From a bacterium (lineage in GTDB: Bacteria; Patescibacteriota; Microgenomatia; UBA1400; PJMF01), in assembly GCA_027620445.1 (NCBI GenBank), contig JAQBYG010000005.1, positions 1 to 52,176 of the forward strand: DNA of 52,176 nucleotides, read 5' to 3'. Shown here piece after piece: positions 9,201 through 19,640 of this stretch. The notes beneath the pieces are model-generated. The model did not search any database and was not told the origin of the DNA. It saw nothing but the letters and a program-made list of their open reading frames with translations. Positions within the stretch are counted from its first letter, which is position 1; the number at the start of each line of letters is the position of its first letter. The translations under genes were made by a program, and so were the position numbers.

Positions 9201-9912
9201 CGGTATTCTCGGTCTTGACGTGACGCAAGGTTTGCCACGTGTTGAGGAGTTACTCGAAGCCCGAACACCAAAGAATCAGGCTTTGATTGCTGAGGTTGCA
9301 GGTAAGGTGAAGATCAAAACCAAGGATGACGAGACAATCATTACGATTGGCACGACAGACAAGGTCGAGTACACCATTTCATCGCGCACACCACTGATTG
9401 TTGAGGACGGAGATTTGGTACACATTGGTCAACAGCTCACGGCAGGCTCTATCAACATGCGAGAGATGTTGCAGTTGCAGGGTCTTTTGCCAGTTCAGCA
9501 GCACCTCGTGCGAGAAGTACAGCGTGTCTATGAGTCACAAGGCATTCCAATTCATGACAAGCATTTTGAAGTGATTGTCCGCAAGATGAGTGACAAATTG
9601 CAGATTGAATCGTCTGGAGACACCTCGTTCTTAGCTGGTGAAATTGCGCAACGCAGCCGCTTTAGTCAGATCAATGAAGAGACGATCGCTGCAGGTGGTG
9701 AACCGGCAACTGCCAAGGTGTTATTCCTCGGCATCACTCGCTCGTCACTGTACACTGATTCGTGGTTGTCAGCCGCATCGTTCCAGCACACAAAACATAT
9801 TTTGACTGATGCTGCAAGTATTGGCGCCATTGATGAGTTGCAGGGCCTCAAAGAGAACGTGATTATTGGTCGTTTGATCCCGACAAGTGAGGAGAGAGCC
9901 AGAATTATCTGA
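6232..9912 (+). CDS. rpoC: DNA-directed RNA polymerase subunit beta-prime
   Basis: A 1226-residue beta-prime subunit carrying the catalytic magnesium site [12 protein letters not shown] (about residues 538-549). The N-terminal zinc ribbon (Cys pairs in CYCGKY and CDKCG, about 60-79) and the second zinc site (EDCGATEG near 872, then three Cys near 940-950) are intact. Between the zinc ribbon and the [10 protein letters not shown] region sits an extra Lys/Glu-rich helical stretch (about 135-225) that looks like a coiled coil; actinobacterial beta-prime has an insertion in the same area. The gene follows rpoB by 8 nt with the ribosome site AAAGGAG overlapping the rpoB stop region. No terminator is visible after it; rpsL has its own promoter. 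Confidence 0.98.
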   Translation: MKNIIDFTALEIRIASPEVIKSWSFGEVRKPETINYRSLKAEKDGLFDEKIFGPMKDYECYCGKYKRIRYRGIVCDKCGVEVTQSKVRRERMGHISLAAPVSHIWFFKGAPSKLSLLLDISPRNINALVYFSKYIVLEVDADEKAKNLEKMDIDLVAAVDELKDVAKTEMEKVAQTLKENLASLKEKVSNKETLQLKVTELELKAKNKIVSLKKQLDSQSVQTEEIYKALKAMVKKINLGVILSEDEYLKIEEYDVASHLRVGMGAESLLELVQDLKLDDLIEKLRVEMNDSKGARRIKATKRLRVIEGMQKAQIDPTWMFLTVLPVIPPDLRPMVQLSGGRFATSDLNDLYRRVINRNNRLKHLIDLGAPEIILRNEKRMLQEAVDSLIDGTQARQSRRRATRRPLKSLSEMLRGKQGRFRQNLLGKRVDYSGRSVIVVGPELKLNECGIPKDMALEIFKPYVLRELIVQGVAPNVKSARQLIERREPMVYDILEQVTTNHPVILNRAPTLHKLGMQSFFPILIEGNAIRLHPCVCSGYNADFDGDQMAVHVPLTVEAQAEAGGQMLATHNLLKPANGEPITVPNKEMAMGIYYLTIVNEDRPASKQIYASTQEALFAYQIGHITRRQLITVRLEIAGKTERVETTVGRLLFNAVLPDSFEFINEPVNAQRIKQIVTRAIQIHDSEAVSALIDDIKDLGFKAATDSGLSVSVTDCAMIPEKDGIIEEANKQVETIQEEYLEGSISADERKRLAFDVWIKTTDTVAEQTWNSYSEKNAVKVMINSGGTRASKDQVKQLAAMRGLVVDPLGNIVEMPTKSNFREGLSIFEYVTSARGSRKGLTDSAIKTADAGYLTRRLCDVAHDVIIRLEDCGATEGIEIAQADRPEIFATRIMGRVAAQDIKAGKKTLVKQGEIITPAVSKEIAEANVGTVFVRSPLACQAIKGMCSQCYGWDFSTHDMVQLGVPVGIVAAQSIGEPGTQLTMRVKHSGGILGLDVTQGLPRVEELLEARTPKNQALIAEVAGKVKIKTKDDETIITIGTTDKVEYTISSRTPLIVEDGDLVHIGQQLTAGSINMREMLQLQGLLPVQQHLVREVQRVYESQGIPIHDKHFEVIVRKMSDKLQIESSGDTSFLAGEIAQRSRFSQINEETIAAGGEPATAKVLFLGITRSSLYTDSWLSAASFQHTKHILTDAASIGAIDELQGLKENVIIGRLIPTSEERARII

Positions 9913-9939
9913 TTTACCTCTGCACTCAGGCGGGGAATA

Positions 9940-9948
9940 TGATAAAAT
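9940..9948 (+). promoter_or_regulatory. Extended -10 promoter of the str operon
   Basis: TGATAAAAT: an extended -10 (TG at 9940-9941, TAAAAT at 9943-9948) in the 61-bp rpoC-rpsL gap, about 25 nt before the rpsL ATG. The -35 is poor (TCTGCA near 9919-9924), so recognition would lean on the extended -10. Confidence 0.5.
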
Positions 9949-9973
9949 CATGAATCTGTAAAGAGAGAAATCT

Positions 9974-10381
9974 ATGCCAACAATTAATCAATTAGTTCGA
10001 AAAGGCCGCAGAAGCAAGCGAGCTACGATCAAAGCAACAGCACTACGTCGTAGTTTTAACTCGAACACTGGTCGTCCTGTCAAGACAAACAACCCACAAA
10101 AACGTGGTGTCTGTACTGTCGTCAAGACAATGACGCCAAAGAAACCAAACTCTGCTTTGCGTAAAGTTGCTCGTGTTCGTCTTTCCAATAAAATGGAAGT
10201 CACCGCCTACATCATGGGCGAAGGACACTCCTTAGCAGAACACAGCATTGTGTTGGTACGTGGTGGTAGAGTAAAAGATTTGCCTGGTGTGAAGTATCAC
10301 ATTGTGCGTGGCAAGTTCGATGCTACCGGCGTAGAAGGTCGTAAGACCAGTCGTAGTAAGTACGGTGTGAAGCGCAGTTAA
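9974..10381 (+). CDS. rpsL: 30S ribosomal protein uS12
   Basis: A 135-residue S12 that lines the decoding centre of the 30S subunit. The [14 protein letters not shown] loop and the [14 protein letters not shown] loop are both present; the lysines at the classic streptomycin-resistance positions are of the sensitive type. It is the first gene of the str operon, with a short leader after an extended -10, and rpsG follows after 15 nt. Length and ending (RSKYGVKR) are ordinary. Confidence 0.97.
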   Translation: MPTINQLVRKGRRSKRATIKATALRRSFNSNTGRPVKTNNPQKRGVCTVVKTMTPKKPNSALRKVARVRLSNKMEVTAYIMGEGHSLAEHSIVLVRGGRVKDLPGVKYHIVRGKFDATGVEGRKTSRSKYGVKRS

Positions 10382-10396
10382 TCTGCTCTAAATAAT

Positions 10397-10873
10397 ATGC
10401 GATCAAAACAAGCTCCATCCAGAACAGTTCTTCCAGACGGCAAGTACGACTCAGCAGTCGTTGCACGTCTGATTAATTATGTCATGAAAGATGGCAAACA
10501 GAGTGTTGCCAAGAAGCAAGTATATGGTGCTCTCGAACTTGCGGCGACAAAGACTAAACTGAAACCACTCGAGTTACTAGATTCAGTTTTATCTGCAGTC
10601 AGTCCACAGATGGAAGTTCGTTCTCGTCGTGTCGGTGGTGCTGCATATCAGGTTCCGATGCCGGTTCGACCAAAAAGAAGCGAAGCCCTCGCGCTTCGTT
10701 GGTTGGTGCAGGAATCAAACAAACGACCAAGTAAACAATTTCACTCCTTTAGTGAGAAGCTAGCAGCCGAGATGCTCGACGCAATCGAGAACACCGGCGG
10801 AGCTATCAATCGCAAACAAACTGCACATCGTATGGCAGAGGCCAATAAAGCATTTGCTCACTTCCGTTGGTAA
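10397..10873 (+). CDS. rpsG: 30S ribosomal protein uS7
   Basis: A 158-residue S7, the primary binder of the 16S rRNA 3' major domain that nucleates head assembly. It begins with MRSKQAPSRTVLPDGKYDSAVVARLIN and has the conserved RRVGGAAYQVPMPVRP block near residues 76-92 and the MAEANKAFAHFRW end. It lies between rpsL and fusA with short gaps, as in most bacteria. No ribosome site is obvious, so translation may be coupled to rpsL. Confidence 0.97.
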   Translation: MRSKQAPSRTVLPDGKYDSAVVARLINYVMKDGKQSVAKKQVYGALELAATKTKLKPLELLDSVLSAVSPQMEVRSRRVGGAAYQVPMPVRPKRSEALALRWLVQESNKRPSKQFHSFSEKLAAEMLDAIENTGGAINRKQTAHRMAEANKAFAHFRW

Positions 10874-10882
10874 AGGTAGTAT

Positions 10883-13009
10883 ATGGCCACTCTTACCCCA
10901 ACGTCTCAAAAGGTTCCGCTGAGCCGCATTCGCAATATCGGCATCATCGCCCATATCGATGCAGGCAAGACTACAACTACCGAGCGTATTCTCTTCTTTA
11001 CTGGCAAAACCTACAAAATCGGTGAGGTGCATGAGGGTGCTGCGACGATGGACTGGATGGCACAAGAACAAGAGCGTGGTATTACCATTGTGTCTGCTGC
11101 AACTACGACTTTCTGGACACCGTACCTCGATGCTCATCTGGACAAATTGCCATACCGACTCAACATTATCGACACTCCAGGTCATGTAGACTTTACCGCC
11201 GAAGTAGAACGCAGTTTGCGCGTACTTGATGGTGGTGTAACCGTGCTCGACGCGAGTGAAGGCGTGCAATCACAATCAGAAACTGTTTGGAGACAAGCAG
11301 ACAAATACAATGTTCCTCGAATCTGTTTCATCAACAAAATGGATAAACTTGGCGCAGATTTCTTGGCAACGATTGAAGACATCAGGGTAAAATTTGGTGT
11401 CAAACCCGCAGTCATGGTCATCCCAATGGGCGCAGAAAATGATTTTAAAGGTGTTATCCAGTTGCTCGAGCGCAAAGCGCTGTTTTGGAACGACTCTGCC
11501 ACAGCCACTGAGCCAGAAATTGCAGAAGTTCCAGAAGAATATAAGGCTCAAGTAGAACAAAAGCGTCTTGAGTTAGTTGAAGCCATTGCCGAGACCGATG
11601 ACGCACTGCTCGAAAAGTTTTTTGCAGAAGAAGAAATTTCCGTTAACGAGCTCAAAGCAGCCCTGCGCAGAGCAGTCATTGCCTATAAACTCGTGCCCGT
11701 TTTTGCAGGCTCTTCCCTCAAGAACACTGGTGTACAACCGGTACTTGATGCGGTTGTTGAGTACTTGCCATCACCAACCGACATTGATCACATCACTGGA
11801 ATCGATCCTAAAACAGATGCAGAGCTAGTGCGCAAATTGGTGCCAGAAGAAAAACTGAGTCTCCTTGCTTTCAAGATCCAGACTGACCCACACGTTGGGA
11901 AATTAACGTACTGCCGAGTGTATTCTGGGGTACTGAACTCTGGTACGTATATTTACAACTCTACCAGAAGAAAGAAAGAGCGTATTGGACGCCTCCTCCT
12001 GATGCACGCCAATCAGCGCGAAGAAATCACTGAAGCAAAAGCAGGGGAAATTGTTGCAATTGTTGGTCTCAAAGATACTAAGACTGGTGATACTCTCTGT
12101 GACGAGGCTAACCCAATTATTCTTGAGGGTATTACCTTCTCAGATCCGGTTATCTCACTTGCGATTGAACCAAGAACAAAATCAGATCAAGAGAAAATGG
12201 GTATGGCTTTGGCAAAATTGGGAGAAGAAGATCCTACTTTCAAGATTAGTTCCAACTCAGACACAGGTCAGACCATCATTGGTGGTATGGGAGAGCTGCA
12301 CTTGGAGATCATTGTTGATCGTATGAAACGAGAGTTTGGTGTCGATGCGAATGTTGGAAAGCCACAGGTTGCATACAAAGAAACAATTACGAAAGTGGCA
12401 GAAGCAGAAGGCAAGTACATCAAACAATCTGGTGGTAGAGGACAGTATGGACACGTACTGCTCAGACTTGAGCCAAAAGATCGAGGCACCGGTTACGAAT
12501 TCAAGAATGAAATCACAGGCGGTGTTGTCCCACGAGAATATATTGAACCAACCAATAAGGGTATCCAAGAATCACTCGAAAGGGGCTTTCTCGCTGGTTA
12601 CCCGATGACTGACATCGCTGTTGCGCTGCATGACGGTTCGTACCACGATGTTGACTCGAGTGAACTTTCATTCAAGATGGCAGGCTCTCTCGGTATGCGC
12701 GAAGGTGTAAAGACTGCTGGTATGGTGCTGCTCGAGCCCATTATGAAGCTCGAAGTTTCTACACCAGATGATTTTATGGGAGATGTCATTGGCGATTTAG
12801 GTTCACGTAGAGCGCAAATTCAAGGCACCGCAACTCGGGGAGCAACCACAATCATCACAGCACTCGCGCCATTGGCAGAGATGCAGGGCTATGTTACAAT
12901 TCTCAGAAGTATGACTCAAGGAAGAGCGTCTTCAGTGATGCTTCCAAGTCATTATGAAATTGTTCCGCAGTCGATCACGGAAAAAATTATCGCAGAACGT
13001 CAAAAGTAA
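10883..13009 (+). CDS. fusA: Elongation factor G
   Basis: A 708-residue translocation GTPase. The G domain is complete: P-loop AHIDAGKTT (about 22-30), switch [10 protein letters not shown], and NKMDKLGAD for guanine recognition. Domains II to V follow in order, ending in the [12 protein letters not shown] segment. EF-G drives movement of tRNA and mRNA after peptide bond formation and helps recycle ribosomes. It is 9 nt after rpsG, with a weak purine-rich site (aaaggtag) before the ATG, and upstream of tuf in the classical str order. Confidence 0.98.
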   Translation: MATLTPTSQKVPLSRIRNIGIIAHIDAGKTTTTERILFFTGKTYKIGEVHEGAATMDWMAQEQERGITIVSAATTTFWTPYLDAHLDKLPYRLNIIDTPGHVDFTAEVERSLRVLDGGVTVLDASEGVQSQSETVWRQADKYNVPRICFINKMDKLGADFLATIEDIRVKFGVKPAVMVIPMGAENDFKGVIQLLERKALFWNDSATATEPEIAEVPEEYKAQVEQKRLELVEAIAETDDALLEKFFAEEEISVNELKAALRRAVIAYKLVPVFAGSSLKNTGVQPVLDAVVEYLPSPTDIDHITGIDPKTDAELVRKLVPEEKLSLLAFKIQTDPHVGKLTYCRVYSGVLNSGTYIYNSTRRKKERIGRLLLMHANQREEITEAKAGEIVAIVGLKDTKTGDTLCDEANPIILEGITFSDPVISLAIEPRTKSDQEKMGMALAKLGEEDPTFKISSNSDTGQTIIGGMGELHLEIIVDRMKREFGVDANVGKPQVAYKETITKVAEAEGKYIKQSGGRGQYGHVLLRLEPKDRGTGYEFKNEITGGVVPREYIEPTNKGIQESLERGFLAGYPMTDIAVALHDGSYHDVDSSELSFKMAGSLGMREGVKTAGMVLLEPIMKLEVSTPDDFMGDVIGDLGSRRAQIQGTATRGATTIITALAPLAEMQGYVTILRSMTQGRASSVMLPSHYEIVPQSITEKIIAERQK

Positions 13010-13048
13010 TAAGTAGTAGTTTGAAGTAATAAAAAAAACGGAGGCACA

Positions 13049-14239
13049 ATGGCAGACGCAAATAAATTTGTCCGCAATAAGCAACATGTAAACATCGGGA
13101 CCATTGGTCACGTTGACCATGGTAAAACAACTCTTTCGGCAGCAATTACCACCACGCTCGCTGCACTTTATCCTTCCGCTTTGAACAAGGCAATGGGGTA
13201 TGGTGATATCGATAATGCTCCAGAAGAAGCTGCTCGTGGTGTTACCATCAATATCTCTCACATTGAGTACGAAACAGAAAAGCGTCACTACGCACACATT
13301 GATGCTCCAGGTCATGCTGACTATATCAAGAACATGATCACTGGCGCAGCGCAGATGGATGGTGCAATTCTTGTTGTCGCCGCTACCGATGGTCCAATGC
13401 CACAGACACGAGAGCACATTCTCTTGGCCAAGCAGGTCAACGTTCCTCAGATCGTTGTTGCACTCAATAAAGTTGACATGGTCGATGATGCTGAGTTGCT
13501 CGATCTGGTCGAGATGGAAGTTCGCGAATTGCTTACCAAGTATGGATATGATGGTGACAAGACTCCTATTGTCCGAGTCAGTGCACTCAAAGCCCTCGAG
13601 GGTGATAAAGATGCACAAGCTCAGGTCATGGAGCTTATGGCCACGGTTGACTCATACATCCCAGATCCAGTTCGAGAGTTGGATAAGCCATTTGCAATGC
13701 CAATCGAAGATGTTTTCTCGATCAAAGGTCGAGGAACAGTAGTGACCGGTAGAATCGCTTCGGGCGTGGTCAAAGTCGGCGAGGAAATCGAAATTGTTGG
13801 TATTCGTGACGCACAAAAGACGACTGTCACTGGTGTTGAGATGTTCCGCAAGTTGCTTGATCAAGGCGAAGCAGGCGACAACGTCGGTATTCTCTTGCGC
13901 GGTGTCGGCAAAGACGATGTCGAGCGTGGACAAGTCCTGGCCAAGCCTGGAACTGCAAAACCATACACCGACTTCGAGGCTGAGGTATACATTCTCACCA
14001 AAGAAGAAGGTGGCAGACACAAGCCATTCTTCACTGGTTACCGTCCACAGTTCTACATCAGAACAACAGACGTTACGGGTGAGATAACTCTGCCGGAAGG
14101 TGTTGAGATGGTCATTCCTGGTGATAACGCCAAGATGACAGTAATTGTGCCAGTAGCCCTACACGAAGGATTGCGTTTCGCAATTCGTGAAGGCGGACAC
14201 ACGATTGGTGCAGGAGCAATAACCAAAATCCTGAAGTAA
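13049..14239 (+). CDS. tuf: Elongation factor Tu
   Basis: A 396-residue EF-Tu that brings aminoacyl-tRNA to the ribosome. G-domain motifs GHVDHGKTT (about 19-27), the switch II block (here [11 protein letters not shown]) and NKVDMVDD are all present, and domains II/III follow. The usual Cys of DCPGHADY is Ala, and the common NKCD is NKVD, variations also seen elsewhere. A strong ribosome site (acggaggcac) precedes the ATG. A perfect rho-independent terminator follows at 14262-14295, so tuf closes the str operon. Confidence 0.98.
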   Translation: MADANKFVRNKQHVNIGTIGHVDHGKTTLSAAITTTLAALYPSALNKAMGYGDIDNAPEEAARGVTINISHIEYETEKRHYAHIDAPGHADYIKNMITGAAQMDGAILVVAATDGPMPQTREHILLAKQVNVPQIVVALNKVDMVDDAELLDLVEMEVRELLTKYGYDGDKTPIVRVSALKALEGDKDAQAQVMELMATVDSYIPDPVRELDKPFAMPIEDVFSIKGRGTVVTGRIASGVVKVGEEIEIVGIRDAQKTTVTGVEMFRKLLDQGEAGDNVGILLRGVGKDDVERGQVLAKPGTAKPYTDFEAEVYILTKEEGGRHKPFFTGYRPQFYIRTTDVTGEITLPEGVEMVIPGDNAKMTVIVPVALHEGLRFAIREGGHTIGAGAITKILK

Positions 14240-14261
14240 GGTATAGCAAAAATTAAGAGTA

Positions 14262-14295
14262 GCGCTCGAGGAAACCTCGGGCGCTTCTTTTTTTT
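14262..14295 (+). terminator. Rho-independent terminator after tuf
   Basis: GCGCTCGAGG (14262-14271), loop AAA, CCTCGGGCGC (14275-14284): a 10-bp GC-rich stem with one G-U pair, followed at once by TTCTTTTTTTT (14285-14295). It separates the str operon from the S10 operon. Confidence 0.93.
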
Positions 14296-14331
14296 GACAG
14301 ATGCGTAAATAAACAATCTCGAGTGACGGGG

Positions 14332-14360
14332 TTTACTTCTCGAGAAAAAGTTTGTATAAT
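14332..14360 (+). promoter_or_regulatory. Promoter of the S10-spc-alpha superoperon
   Basis: TTTACT (14332-14337), 17-bp spacer, perfect TATAAT (14355-14360). Predicted start near 14367, giving rpsJ a leader of only about 24 nt, too short for the enterobacterial L4-responsive S10 leader. Confidence 0.85.
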
Positions 14361-14390
14361 CGCACCCTACGATTTGGTCAAGAAAGATAC

Positions 14391-14723
14391 ATGGCAAAAC
14401 AAGTAAAAACAGACGCAGCAACCAACAAGATTCGAGTACGTCTCAAATCGTATGACCATCGTGTCATTGATGAGGCAAGCAAGAAAATTCTTGAGACAAC
14501 ACTCTCAACTGGAGCACAGGTTGTTGGTCCCGTCCCATTACCGACTCACATCAGAGCCTTTACTGTTTTGACCTCGCCACACGCAGACAAGAACGCCCAA
14601 GAGCACTACGAGATCAGAACACACAAACGTATGCTCGATATCGTAAACCCAACAAGCAAAACAATCGACTCGTTAATGCATTTAGAGCTGCCAGCAGGAG
14701 TATCAATACAGATAAAGATGTAA
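14391..14723 (+). CDS. rpsJ: 30S ribosomal protein uS10
   Basis: A 110-residue S10 of the 30S head; in other bacteria it also doubles as NusE in antitermination. The start is the ATG at 14391 after AGAAAGA; an in-frame start further upstream would fall inside the promoter. Family motifs include [14 protein letters not shown] near the N-terminus and [14 protein letters not shown]. It is the first gene of the large ribosomal cluster. Confidence 0.96.
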   Translation: MAKQVKTDAATNKIRVRLKSYDHRVIDEASKKILETTLSTGAQVVGPVPLPTHIRAFTVLTSPHADKNAQEHYEIRTHKRMLDIVNPTSKTIDSLMHLELPAGVSIQIKM

Positions 14724-14759
14724 GCTGAATGCTCCAAGAGAATAGAGAAACATATACGT

Positions 14760-15503
14760 ATGCAAGATATCTTTGTGACAAAAATTGGCATGACACAAGC
14801 CTGGAACACCGCCGGGAAGCGTATTGCTGTGACTCGTTGCAAAGCAGCCGATAATTTAATCGTCGCTTCAAAAGCATCAGACGCTGAAAATACCACCTCC
14901 CTTATCGTGGGATATGGCAAAAAAAACCTCAAAAACATGAAGAAACCAGTCCGCTCTCAGCTTGCTCAGAGCGGTTTTACTATTGGTGCACAACTATTGC
15001 GCGGCACCAAGTTTACAGCCACAGATGAAGCCACTGCAGCACCAAGTGTTGGCAGTAGCATCTCTGCTCTCGATGTGCTCACAGTAGGGGATGTCGTCAA
15101 GGTGCAGGGCACATCAAAAGGAAGAGGTTTCGCTGGTGGTGTCAAACGATATGGTTTTAAAGGTGGACCTAAGACGCATGGTCAATCAGATCGTACTCGT
15201 GCAATTGGTTCTATCGGTGCAGGTACTACTCCCGGTAGAGTGTACAAAGGCAAACGAATGCCTGGACACTTCGGTGTGGACGTCATCACCGTTTCTGGAC
15301 TGGTTGTGGTGCACGTTGACCCAGCTGGAAAAGAGATTTGGATTAGTGGTCCAGTGCCAGGTTCTATCAGCTCATCACTGCGAATTCGCAAACAAGGTGA
15401 ACACCAAGCGGTTTCACTCAACTTTGCTGCATCTGGTGTAGCAGAGCCGGTTGTGGAGAAGACAGACGAACCAAAAGAAGCAGTGACAGAGGCAGCAGCG
15501 TAA
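14760..15503 (+). CDS. rplC: 50S ribosomal protein uL3
   Basis: A 247-residue L3, an early 23S-binding protein reaching the peptidyl transferase centre. The [16 protein letters not shown]-type loop is present (about residues 119-136, with GRGFAGG), as is the [13 protein letters not shown] stretch. The C-terminus is extended by about 20 residues rich in Glu, Ala and Pro that the family does not need. It follows rpsJ by 36 nt; rplD begins 1 nt after the stop. Confidence 0.97.
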   Translation: MQDIFVTKIGMTQAWNTAGKRIAVTRCKAADNLIVASKASDAENTTSLIVGYGKKNLKNMKKPVRSQLAQSGFTIGAQLLRGTKFTATDEATAAPSVGSSISALDVLTVGDVVKVQGTSKGRGFAGGVKRYGFKGGPKTHGQSDRTRAIGSIGAGTTPGRVYKGKRMPGHFGVDVITVSGLVVVHVDPAGKEIWISGPVPGSISSSLRIRKQGEHQAVSLNFAASGVAEPVVEKTDEPKEAVTEAAA

Positions 15504-15504
15504 C

Positions 15505-16200
15505 ATGAAAAAAGCAATCAATACAAAACTAGTCGCCCAAGCTGTTTCAGTCGTGCTCTCGAACAAGCGACAGGGTACGAGTAAAACCAAAACACGTGCT
15601 GAAGTATCACGTACTAAGAAAAAATTGTACAAGCAAAAAGGTACGGGTGGAGCTCGTCATGGCGCACGATCTGCTCCAATTTTTGTGGGTGGTGGAGTTG
15701 CGCACGGACCAAGAGGTAACGCCAATTGGAGTCGCGCTTTGCCACCGGCAATGAAGCGACAAGCGCTCTCTGAGGCTTTGAGTATGCAAGCGGCGGTTAC
15801 TTCTATAATTTCTGGCCTCTCAACTCTTACTGGTAAAACAAAAGGTGCAGTAGAGTTGCTCAAAAAAGCAGCTCCCGATGCTACCAAGATTTGCATTGTT
15901 CTTGATAAATCAGACGCAAATGTGCTTCGTTCCCTCAGAAACATTGCAAGAGTAACACCAGTACTTGCAGCCCAATTGAACGTACTACACGTAGTTCAAG
16001 CTGATGCAATTTTGTTTACCAAAGAATCAAAAGCGATGGTTGATGCGCGAATTGGTGGCGAACCAAGTGTTGTAGTTGTAGAAAAGCCAGTTGTCGAGTC
16101 AGCTGCGAAGAAACCAGCAGCTAAAAAAACTGTTACCAAAAAAGCAGTTGCCAAAAAAACCACTGTAAAGCCAGCAGTGACGAAAGCAAAAAAGGCATAA
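15505..16200 (+). CDS. rplD: 50S ribosomal protein uL4
   Basis: A 231-residue L4. The exit-tunnel loop is clear ([22 protein letters not shown], about residues 43-64, with HGPRGNAN after it). The last ~35 residues form a Lys/Ala/Val/Thr tail of the PAKK type that is absent from most L4 proteins. L4 represses its own operon in enterobacteria, but the short S10 leader here makes that mode unlikely. rplW starts directly after the stop codon. Confidence 0.96.
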   Translation: MKKAINTKLVAQAVSVVLSNKRQGTSKTKTRAEVSRTKKKLYKQKGTGGARHGARSAPIFVGGGVAHGPRGNANWSRALPPAMKRQALSEALSMQAAVTSIISGLSTLTGKTKGAVELLKKAAPDATKICIVLDKSDANVLRSLRNIARVTPVLAAQLNVLHVVQADAILFTKESKAMVDARIGGEPSVVVVEKPVVESAAKKPAAKKTVTKKAVAKKTTVKPAVTKAKKA

Positions 16201-16509
16201 ATGCAAACATTCTCGATAAAAAAACCAATCATCACTGAGAAAACCTATCAATTGGCAGCAACCGGAAACGCCTATACCTTTGCAGTCGCTACCAGTGCTA
16301 CCAAAAATCAAATTAAAGAAGCAGTTGAGAAGGCATTTTCAGTCACTGTTTTGGCTGTCCGCACGCTTATGTACAACTCACACAGTAAACGTGTCGGCAC
16401 AAAGCGTCTTTTGTCTCAAAAGAAAAAGGTGAAGCGAGCAGTAGTCACGCTCAAGGCTGGTGATAGTATCGATTTATTTAATGTAGGAGCAGCAGAAAAA
16501 ACTGCATAA
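16201..16509 (+). CDS. rplW: 50S ribosomal protein uL23
   Basis: A 102-residue L23, located at the exit of the peptide tunnel where it docks SRP and trigger factor. The opening (KKPIITEKTYQLA) and the ATKNQIKEAVEKAFSVTVLAVRT block are typical. The ATG abuts the rplD stop with no gap, so translation is probably coupled. Confidence 0.95.
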   Translation: MQTFSIKKPIITEKTYQLAATGNAYTFAVATSATKNQIKEAVEKAFSVTVLAVRTLMYNSHSKRVGTKRLLSQKKKVKRAVVTLKAGDSIDLFNVGAAEKTA

Positions 16510-16512
16510 ACT

Positions 16513-17349
16513 ATGTTACGACAACGCAAACCAACCAGCGACGGCAGAAGAAATCAAGTAGTGATCGATCGTTCCGAACTACACAAAGGTTCTCCCGAGA
16601 AATCACTGCTCGTTCCAGGTCACAAAAAGAGACAGGGTCGAGGTTTCCGTGGCCATGTCACGGTTCGTCATCGCGGTGGTGGTGTTAAGAAACGTTTGCG
16701 GGTTATCGATTGGAAGCGTAGCAAACGCAACATCTCAGGTGTAGTGCAGCGAATCGAGTACGATCCAATGCGCAGTGCTCACATAGCTTTGATTCAATAC
16801 CCAGATGGAGAAAAAACCTATCAACTTTCTCCAGAAGGTCTCCAAGTAGGTGACGCCATTATGGCCGGGCCAACTGCAGAAATTAGACCAGGAAATGCTT
16901 TGCCTCTAGCAAATATTCCCGTGGGTGTATTTATTCACAACATTGAAATGACACCAGGTAAAGGCGCTCAAATCGTTCGTGGAGCAGGTACTGGCGCACT
17001 GATTCAATCCAAAGAAGAGAAGTTCGCAGTTGTGTTGCTTCCCTCAAAAGAACTTCGTTTGCTAAAACTTGATTGTATCGCTACAATCGGCCAGGTTGGT
17101 AATCAAGAGTGGAAGGGTCGCAAGCTCGGCAAAGCTGGCACAAAGCGCTTGCTTGGTATTCGTCCAACGGTTCGTGGTACTGCACAACATCCAAACAGTC
17201 ATCCACATGGTGGTGGTGAAGGTCGCAGTGGCGTTGGTATGAAGTATCCAAAGACGCCATGGGGCAAACATGCATTTGGTAAGAAAACTCGCAGTAAGCG
17301 AAAAACAAGTAAAAAATATATTGTACGAGATAGACGGAGCAAAAAATAA
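16513..17349 (+). CDS. rplB: 50S ribosomal protein uL2
   Basis: A 278-residue L2, needed for subunit joining and peptidyl transfer. The RNA-binding core is complete and the C-terminal segment has the conserved [23 protein letters not shown] region containing the important His, followed by a Lys/Arg-rich end. Length matches the family (about 275). It is 3 nt after rplW and 2 nt before rpsS. Confidence 0.97.
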   Translation: MLRQRKPTSDGRRNQVVIDRSELHKGSPEKSLLVPGHKKRQGRGFRGHVTVRHRGGGVKKRLRVIDWKRSKRNISGVVQRIEYDPMRSAHIALIQYPDGEKTYQLSPEGLQVGDAIMAGPTAEIRPGNALPLANIPVGVFIHNIEMTPGKGAQIVRGAGTGALIQSKEEKFAVVLLPSKELRLLKLDCIATIGQVGNQEWKGRKLGKAGTKRLLGIRPTVRGTAQHPNSHPHGGGEGRSGVGMKYPKTPWGKHAFGKKTRSKRKTSKKYIVRDRRSKK

Positions 17350-17351
17350 TC

Positions 17352-17636
17352 ATGTCAAGATCAAGTAAAAAAGGACCATATGTCGATCCAAAACTGCTCA
17401 TCAAAGTGATGAAGCAGAAGCAGATGGGCGATAAGACAGCTATCAAGACCTGGAGTAGGCACTCGGTTATCAGTCCTGATTTTGTTGGTCACACTTTTCT
17501 GATTCATCAGGGCAAGGCTTTTGTTGAGGTTTTTATTAGCGAGGCTATGGTCGGTCACAAGTTGGGTGAGTTTGCCCCAACCAGAACATTCCGCGGTCAC
17601 GGCAGAATCGTAAAACGAGTACTTACCAAGACATAA
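17352..17636 (+). CDS. rpsS: 30S ribosomal protein uS19
   Basis: A 94-residue S19 of the 30S head, contacting S13 and the A-site finger. It starts [16 protein letters not shown] and contains [30 protein letters not shown], the classic S19 core, and [15 protein letters not shown] near the end. It sits in the standard place between rplB and rplV. Confidence 0.97.
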   Translation: MSRSSKKGPYVDPKLLIKVMKQKQMGDKTAIKTWSRHSVISPDFVGHTFLIHQGKAFVEVFISEAMVGHKLGEFAPTRTFRGHGRIVKRVLTKT

Positions 17637-17643
17637 ACTGCAT

Positions 17644-18105
17644 ATGATCATTAGAGTAGTTCAAAAAAATACCAGACAAACACCGAGAAAAATTCGCTTC
17701 GTTGCCGATGCGGTACGCAGTCTGTCTGTCGAGGCAGCTCTCAAGCAGCTCGCGGTTGTCGAAAGACGATCAGCTTTAGTGATGCTCAAAGTCTTTCGTC
17801 AGGCGCTTGCAAATGCACAACATAATCACAATCTTTCGATTGATCAACTAAAAATTAAGTCAATTCAAGTAAATGAGGGTGCTCGCTACAAACGATTCCG
17901 TGCGGTTAGTCGAGGTCGCGCACACAGCATTGTTAAATTGGCCAGCCACGTCATTTTGGAGCTCGAAGAAGTAGAGAAAAAGGCTGAAGAGCCAAAAAAA
18001 GAGATTGAAGTAAAGTCTGAAGCAAAAGTTGAACCAAAATCTGAACCAAAAAAAGTGATAGCAAAAAAAACAGTAGCAAGTACAAAAAAGCCAAGTAAAA
18101 AGTAA
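17644..18105 (+). CDS. rplV: 50S ribosomal protein uL22 with basic/acidic tail
   Basis: A 153-residue L22, whose beta-hairpin lines the exit tunnel. The core (residues 1-110) has RQTPRKIRFVADAVR and the hairpin segment ARYKRFRAVSRGRAHSI. The remaining ~40 residues are an added tail of alternating Lys/Glu/Pro ending in a KKTVAST-type basic stretch. Typical L22 is about 110-115 residues. It is 7 nt after rpsS. Confidence 0.95.
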   Translation: MIIRVVQKNTRQTPRKIRFVADAVRSLSVEAALKQLAVVERRSALVMLKVFRQALANAQHNHNLSIDQLKIKSIQVNEGARYKRFRAVSRGRAHSIVKLASHVILELEEVEKKAEEPKKEIEVKSEAKVEPKSEPKKVIAKKTVASTKKPSKK

Positions 18106-18138
18106 GAGAGTGTAGTACAATACCCCTCTGGTAAAAAT

Positions 18139-18789
18139 ATGGGACAAAAAGTTCATCCAACTGGCTTTCGCACTGGCAACACTTTCGGTTGGAAGTCGCG
18201 CTGGTTTGCTGAACCCGCGCAATACAGCGATACTGTTATCGAAGATTATCGATTGCGCACACACCTCAAAAAGAAGTTATTGAGTGCTGGAGTTGTGCAG
18301 GTTGATATCGAACGATCTTTAACTATCATCAAAATTGTGTTGTACGTATCTCGTCCTGGCGTTGTGATTGGTCGCGGTGGTGTAAACCTCGAGGAAGTAA
18401 AGAAAGATGTCGAGCGCTTACTCAATGTCTCAAAACTCAAGAAGGACCGTGTCAAAATTGATTTGCGTGTCGAAGAAGTAAATAAACCAGATTTAAGTGC
18501 AAAGCTAGTTGTTGAGCGAATCCAAAATCAACTCCTGAAGCGATTCCCTCATCGCAGAGCTGTTATGCAAGCGATTGAGCGCGTGATGCAGGCGGGAGCA
18601 CTCGGAGTAAAAATCGAGTTGTCAGGAAGAATTGGTGGCGCAGAAATTGGACGCAACGAGAAGTACTCACAAGGAAGCGTGCCAACACAAACACTACGTG
18701 CAAATATAGATTATTACCAAGAAGCCGCGCCAACTCGTTCAGGATTTGTCGGCATCAAGGTTTGGATCTATAGAGGAGAGGTAGTATAG
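18139..18789 (+). CDS. rpsC: 30S ribosomal protein uS3
   Basis: A 216-residue S3 at the mRNA entrance, where it helps unwind mRNA. It begins MGQKVHPTGFRTG, has the KH-domain loop VVIGRGGVNLEEVK (about 73-86), and the conserved GRIGGAEIGRNEKYSQGSVPTQTLRANIDY region. The gap to rplV is 33 nt, the largest since rpsJ-rplC, and contains TACAAT (18116-18121), which might be a weak internal promoter, though no -35 is seen. Confidence 0.97.
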   Translation: MGQKVHPTGFRTGNTFGWKSRWFAEPAQYSDTVIEDYRLRTHLKKKLLSAGVVQVDIERSLTIIKIVLYVSRPGVVIGRGGVNLEEVKKDVERLLNVSKLKKDRVKIDLRVEEVNKPDLSAKLVVERIQNQLLKRFPHRRAVMQAIERVMQAGALGVKIELSGRIGGAEIGRNEKYSQGSVPTQTLRANIDYYQEAAPTRSGFVGIKVWIYRGEVV

Positions 18790-18791
18790 CT

Positions 18792-19196
18792 ATGTTGCAA
18801 CCGCGAAAAGAAAAATTCCGCAAGCAATTTAGAGGCAAACGCCGTGGTATAGCTACCCGAGGTGTTGATGTTGCGTTTGGTGAGTTTGGTTTGCAGGCTG
18901 CTTCGTCTGGTTGGGTGTCGGGACGACAAATCGAAGCCGCCCGTAAGAAGATTACGTTTATGACCAAACGGGCTGGTAAGTACTGGGTTCGTGTCTTCCC
19001 ACACAAGCCAATTACTAAGAAGCCAGTTGGGGTAAAAATGGGTTCGGGTAAAGGTGCAGTCGAAGAACACGTAGCGGTAGTAAAATCTGGCTCGGTTCTT
19101 TTCGAGTTGTCCGGTGTAACAGAAGAAATTGCAAGAGATGCATTTCGCAAAGCAGGACATAAATTATCGGTCAAAACAGCTTTTTTGAAAAAATGA
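18792..19196 (+). CDS. rplP: 50S ribosomal protein uL16
   Basis: A 134-residue L16 that contacts the A-site tRNA elbow. It shows the MLQPRKEKFRKQFRGKRRG start, GWVSGRQIEAARKK, and the FPHKPITKKPVGVKMGSGKGAVE loop near the peptidyl transferase centre. It is 2 nt after rpsC and 1 nt before rpmC. Confidence 0.96.
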   Translation: MLQPRKEKFRKQFRGKRRGIATRGVDVAFGEFGLQAASSGWVSGRQIEAARKKITFMTKRAGKYWVRVFPHKPITKKPVGVKMGSGKGAVEEHVAVVKSGSVLFELSGVTEEIARDAFRKAGHKLSVKTAFLKK

Positions 19197-19197
19197 C

Positions 19198-19404
19198 ATG
19201 AAACAAAACGATATACACAAACTACACGAACTAGAAGCGAGTGAGCTCATACAGAAACTTGATGAGTTGAGAACCTCTTTTGTTTCGCTGCGAATGCAGA
19301 AGTTTTCGCACAAGCTCGCAAACATTGCCCAAGTTTCTCACTTGGCCAAAGACATTGCTCGCGTACAGACCGTGTTAAAAGAAAAGATGAAGGCAACAGC
19401 ATGA
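19198..19404 (+). CDS. rpmC: 50S ribosomal protein uL29
   Basis: A 68-residue, largely helical L29 near the tunnel exit. It shows the family's DLR..L.ELR..F..LR..K pattern (here ELIQKLDELRTSFVSLRMQK) and a second helix ending with ARVQTVLKEK. It overlaps the start of rpsQ by 4 nt (ATGA), a translational-coupling arrangement. Confidence 0.93.
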   Translation: MKQNDIHKLHELEASELIQKLDELRTSFVSLRMQKFSHKLANIAQVSHLAKDIARVQTVLKEKMKATA

Positions 19405-19640
19405 AACAGCTTCAAGGCATAATTACTACACTCAAGACACCAAACACGGCACAAGTTACCGTAACCAGACAGTGGCAGCACCCCATGTACGGCAAGTCAG
19501 TTAAACGCACAAAGCGATATGCCTGTCACTACACAGACCTTAAGTTGCAAGAAGGTGACGAGGTAGTGATCGAGTCATGCAGACCAATGAGTAAAACAAA
19601 ACGATTTAAAGTAGCAGCAAAAGTAGTGAAAGCAGAATGA
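19401..19640 (+). CDS. rpsQ: 30S ribosomal protein uS17
   Basis: A 79-residue S17, an early 16S 5'-domain binder with an OB fold. Conserved features are [18 protein letters not shown], the [17 protein letters not shown] loop and the [18 protein letters not shown] block. It overlaps rpmC and rplN by 4 nt each (ATGA). Confidence 0.96.
   Translation: MKQLQGIITTLKTPNTAQVTVTRQWQHPMYGKSVKRTKRYACHYTDLKLQEGDEVVIESCRPMSKTKRFKVAAKVVKAE

Noticed and set aside
14361-14390. L4-binding S10 leader
   Set aside because: Only about 24 nt lie between the predicted transcription start and the rpsJ ATG, with no hairpin.
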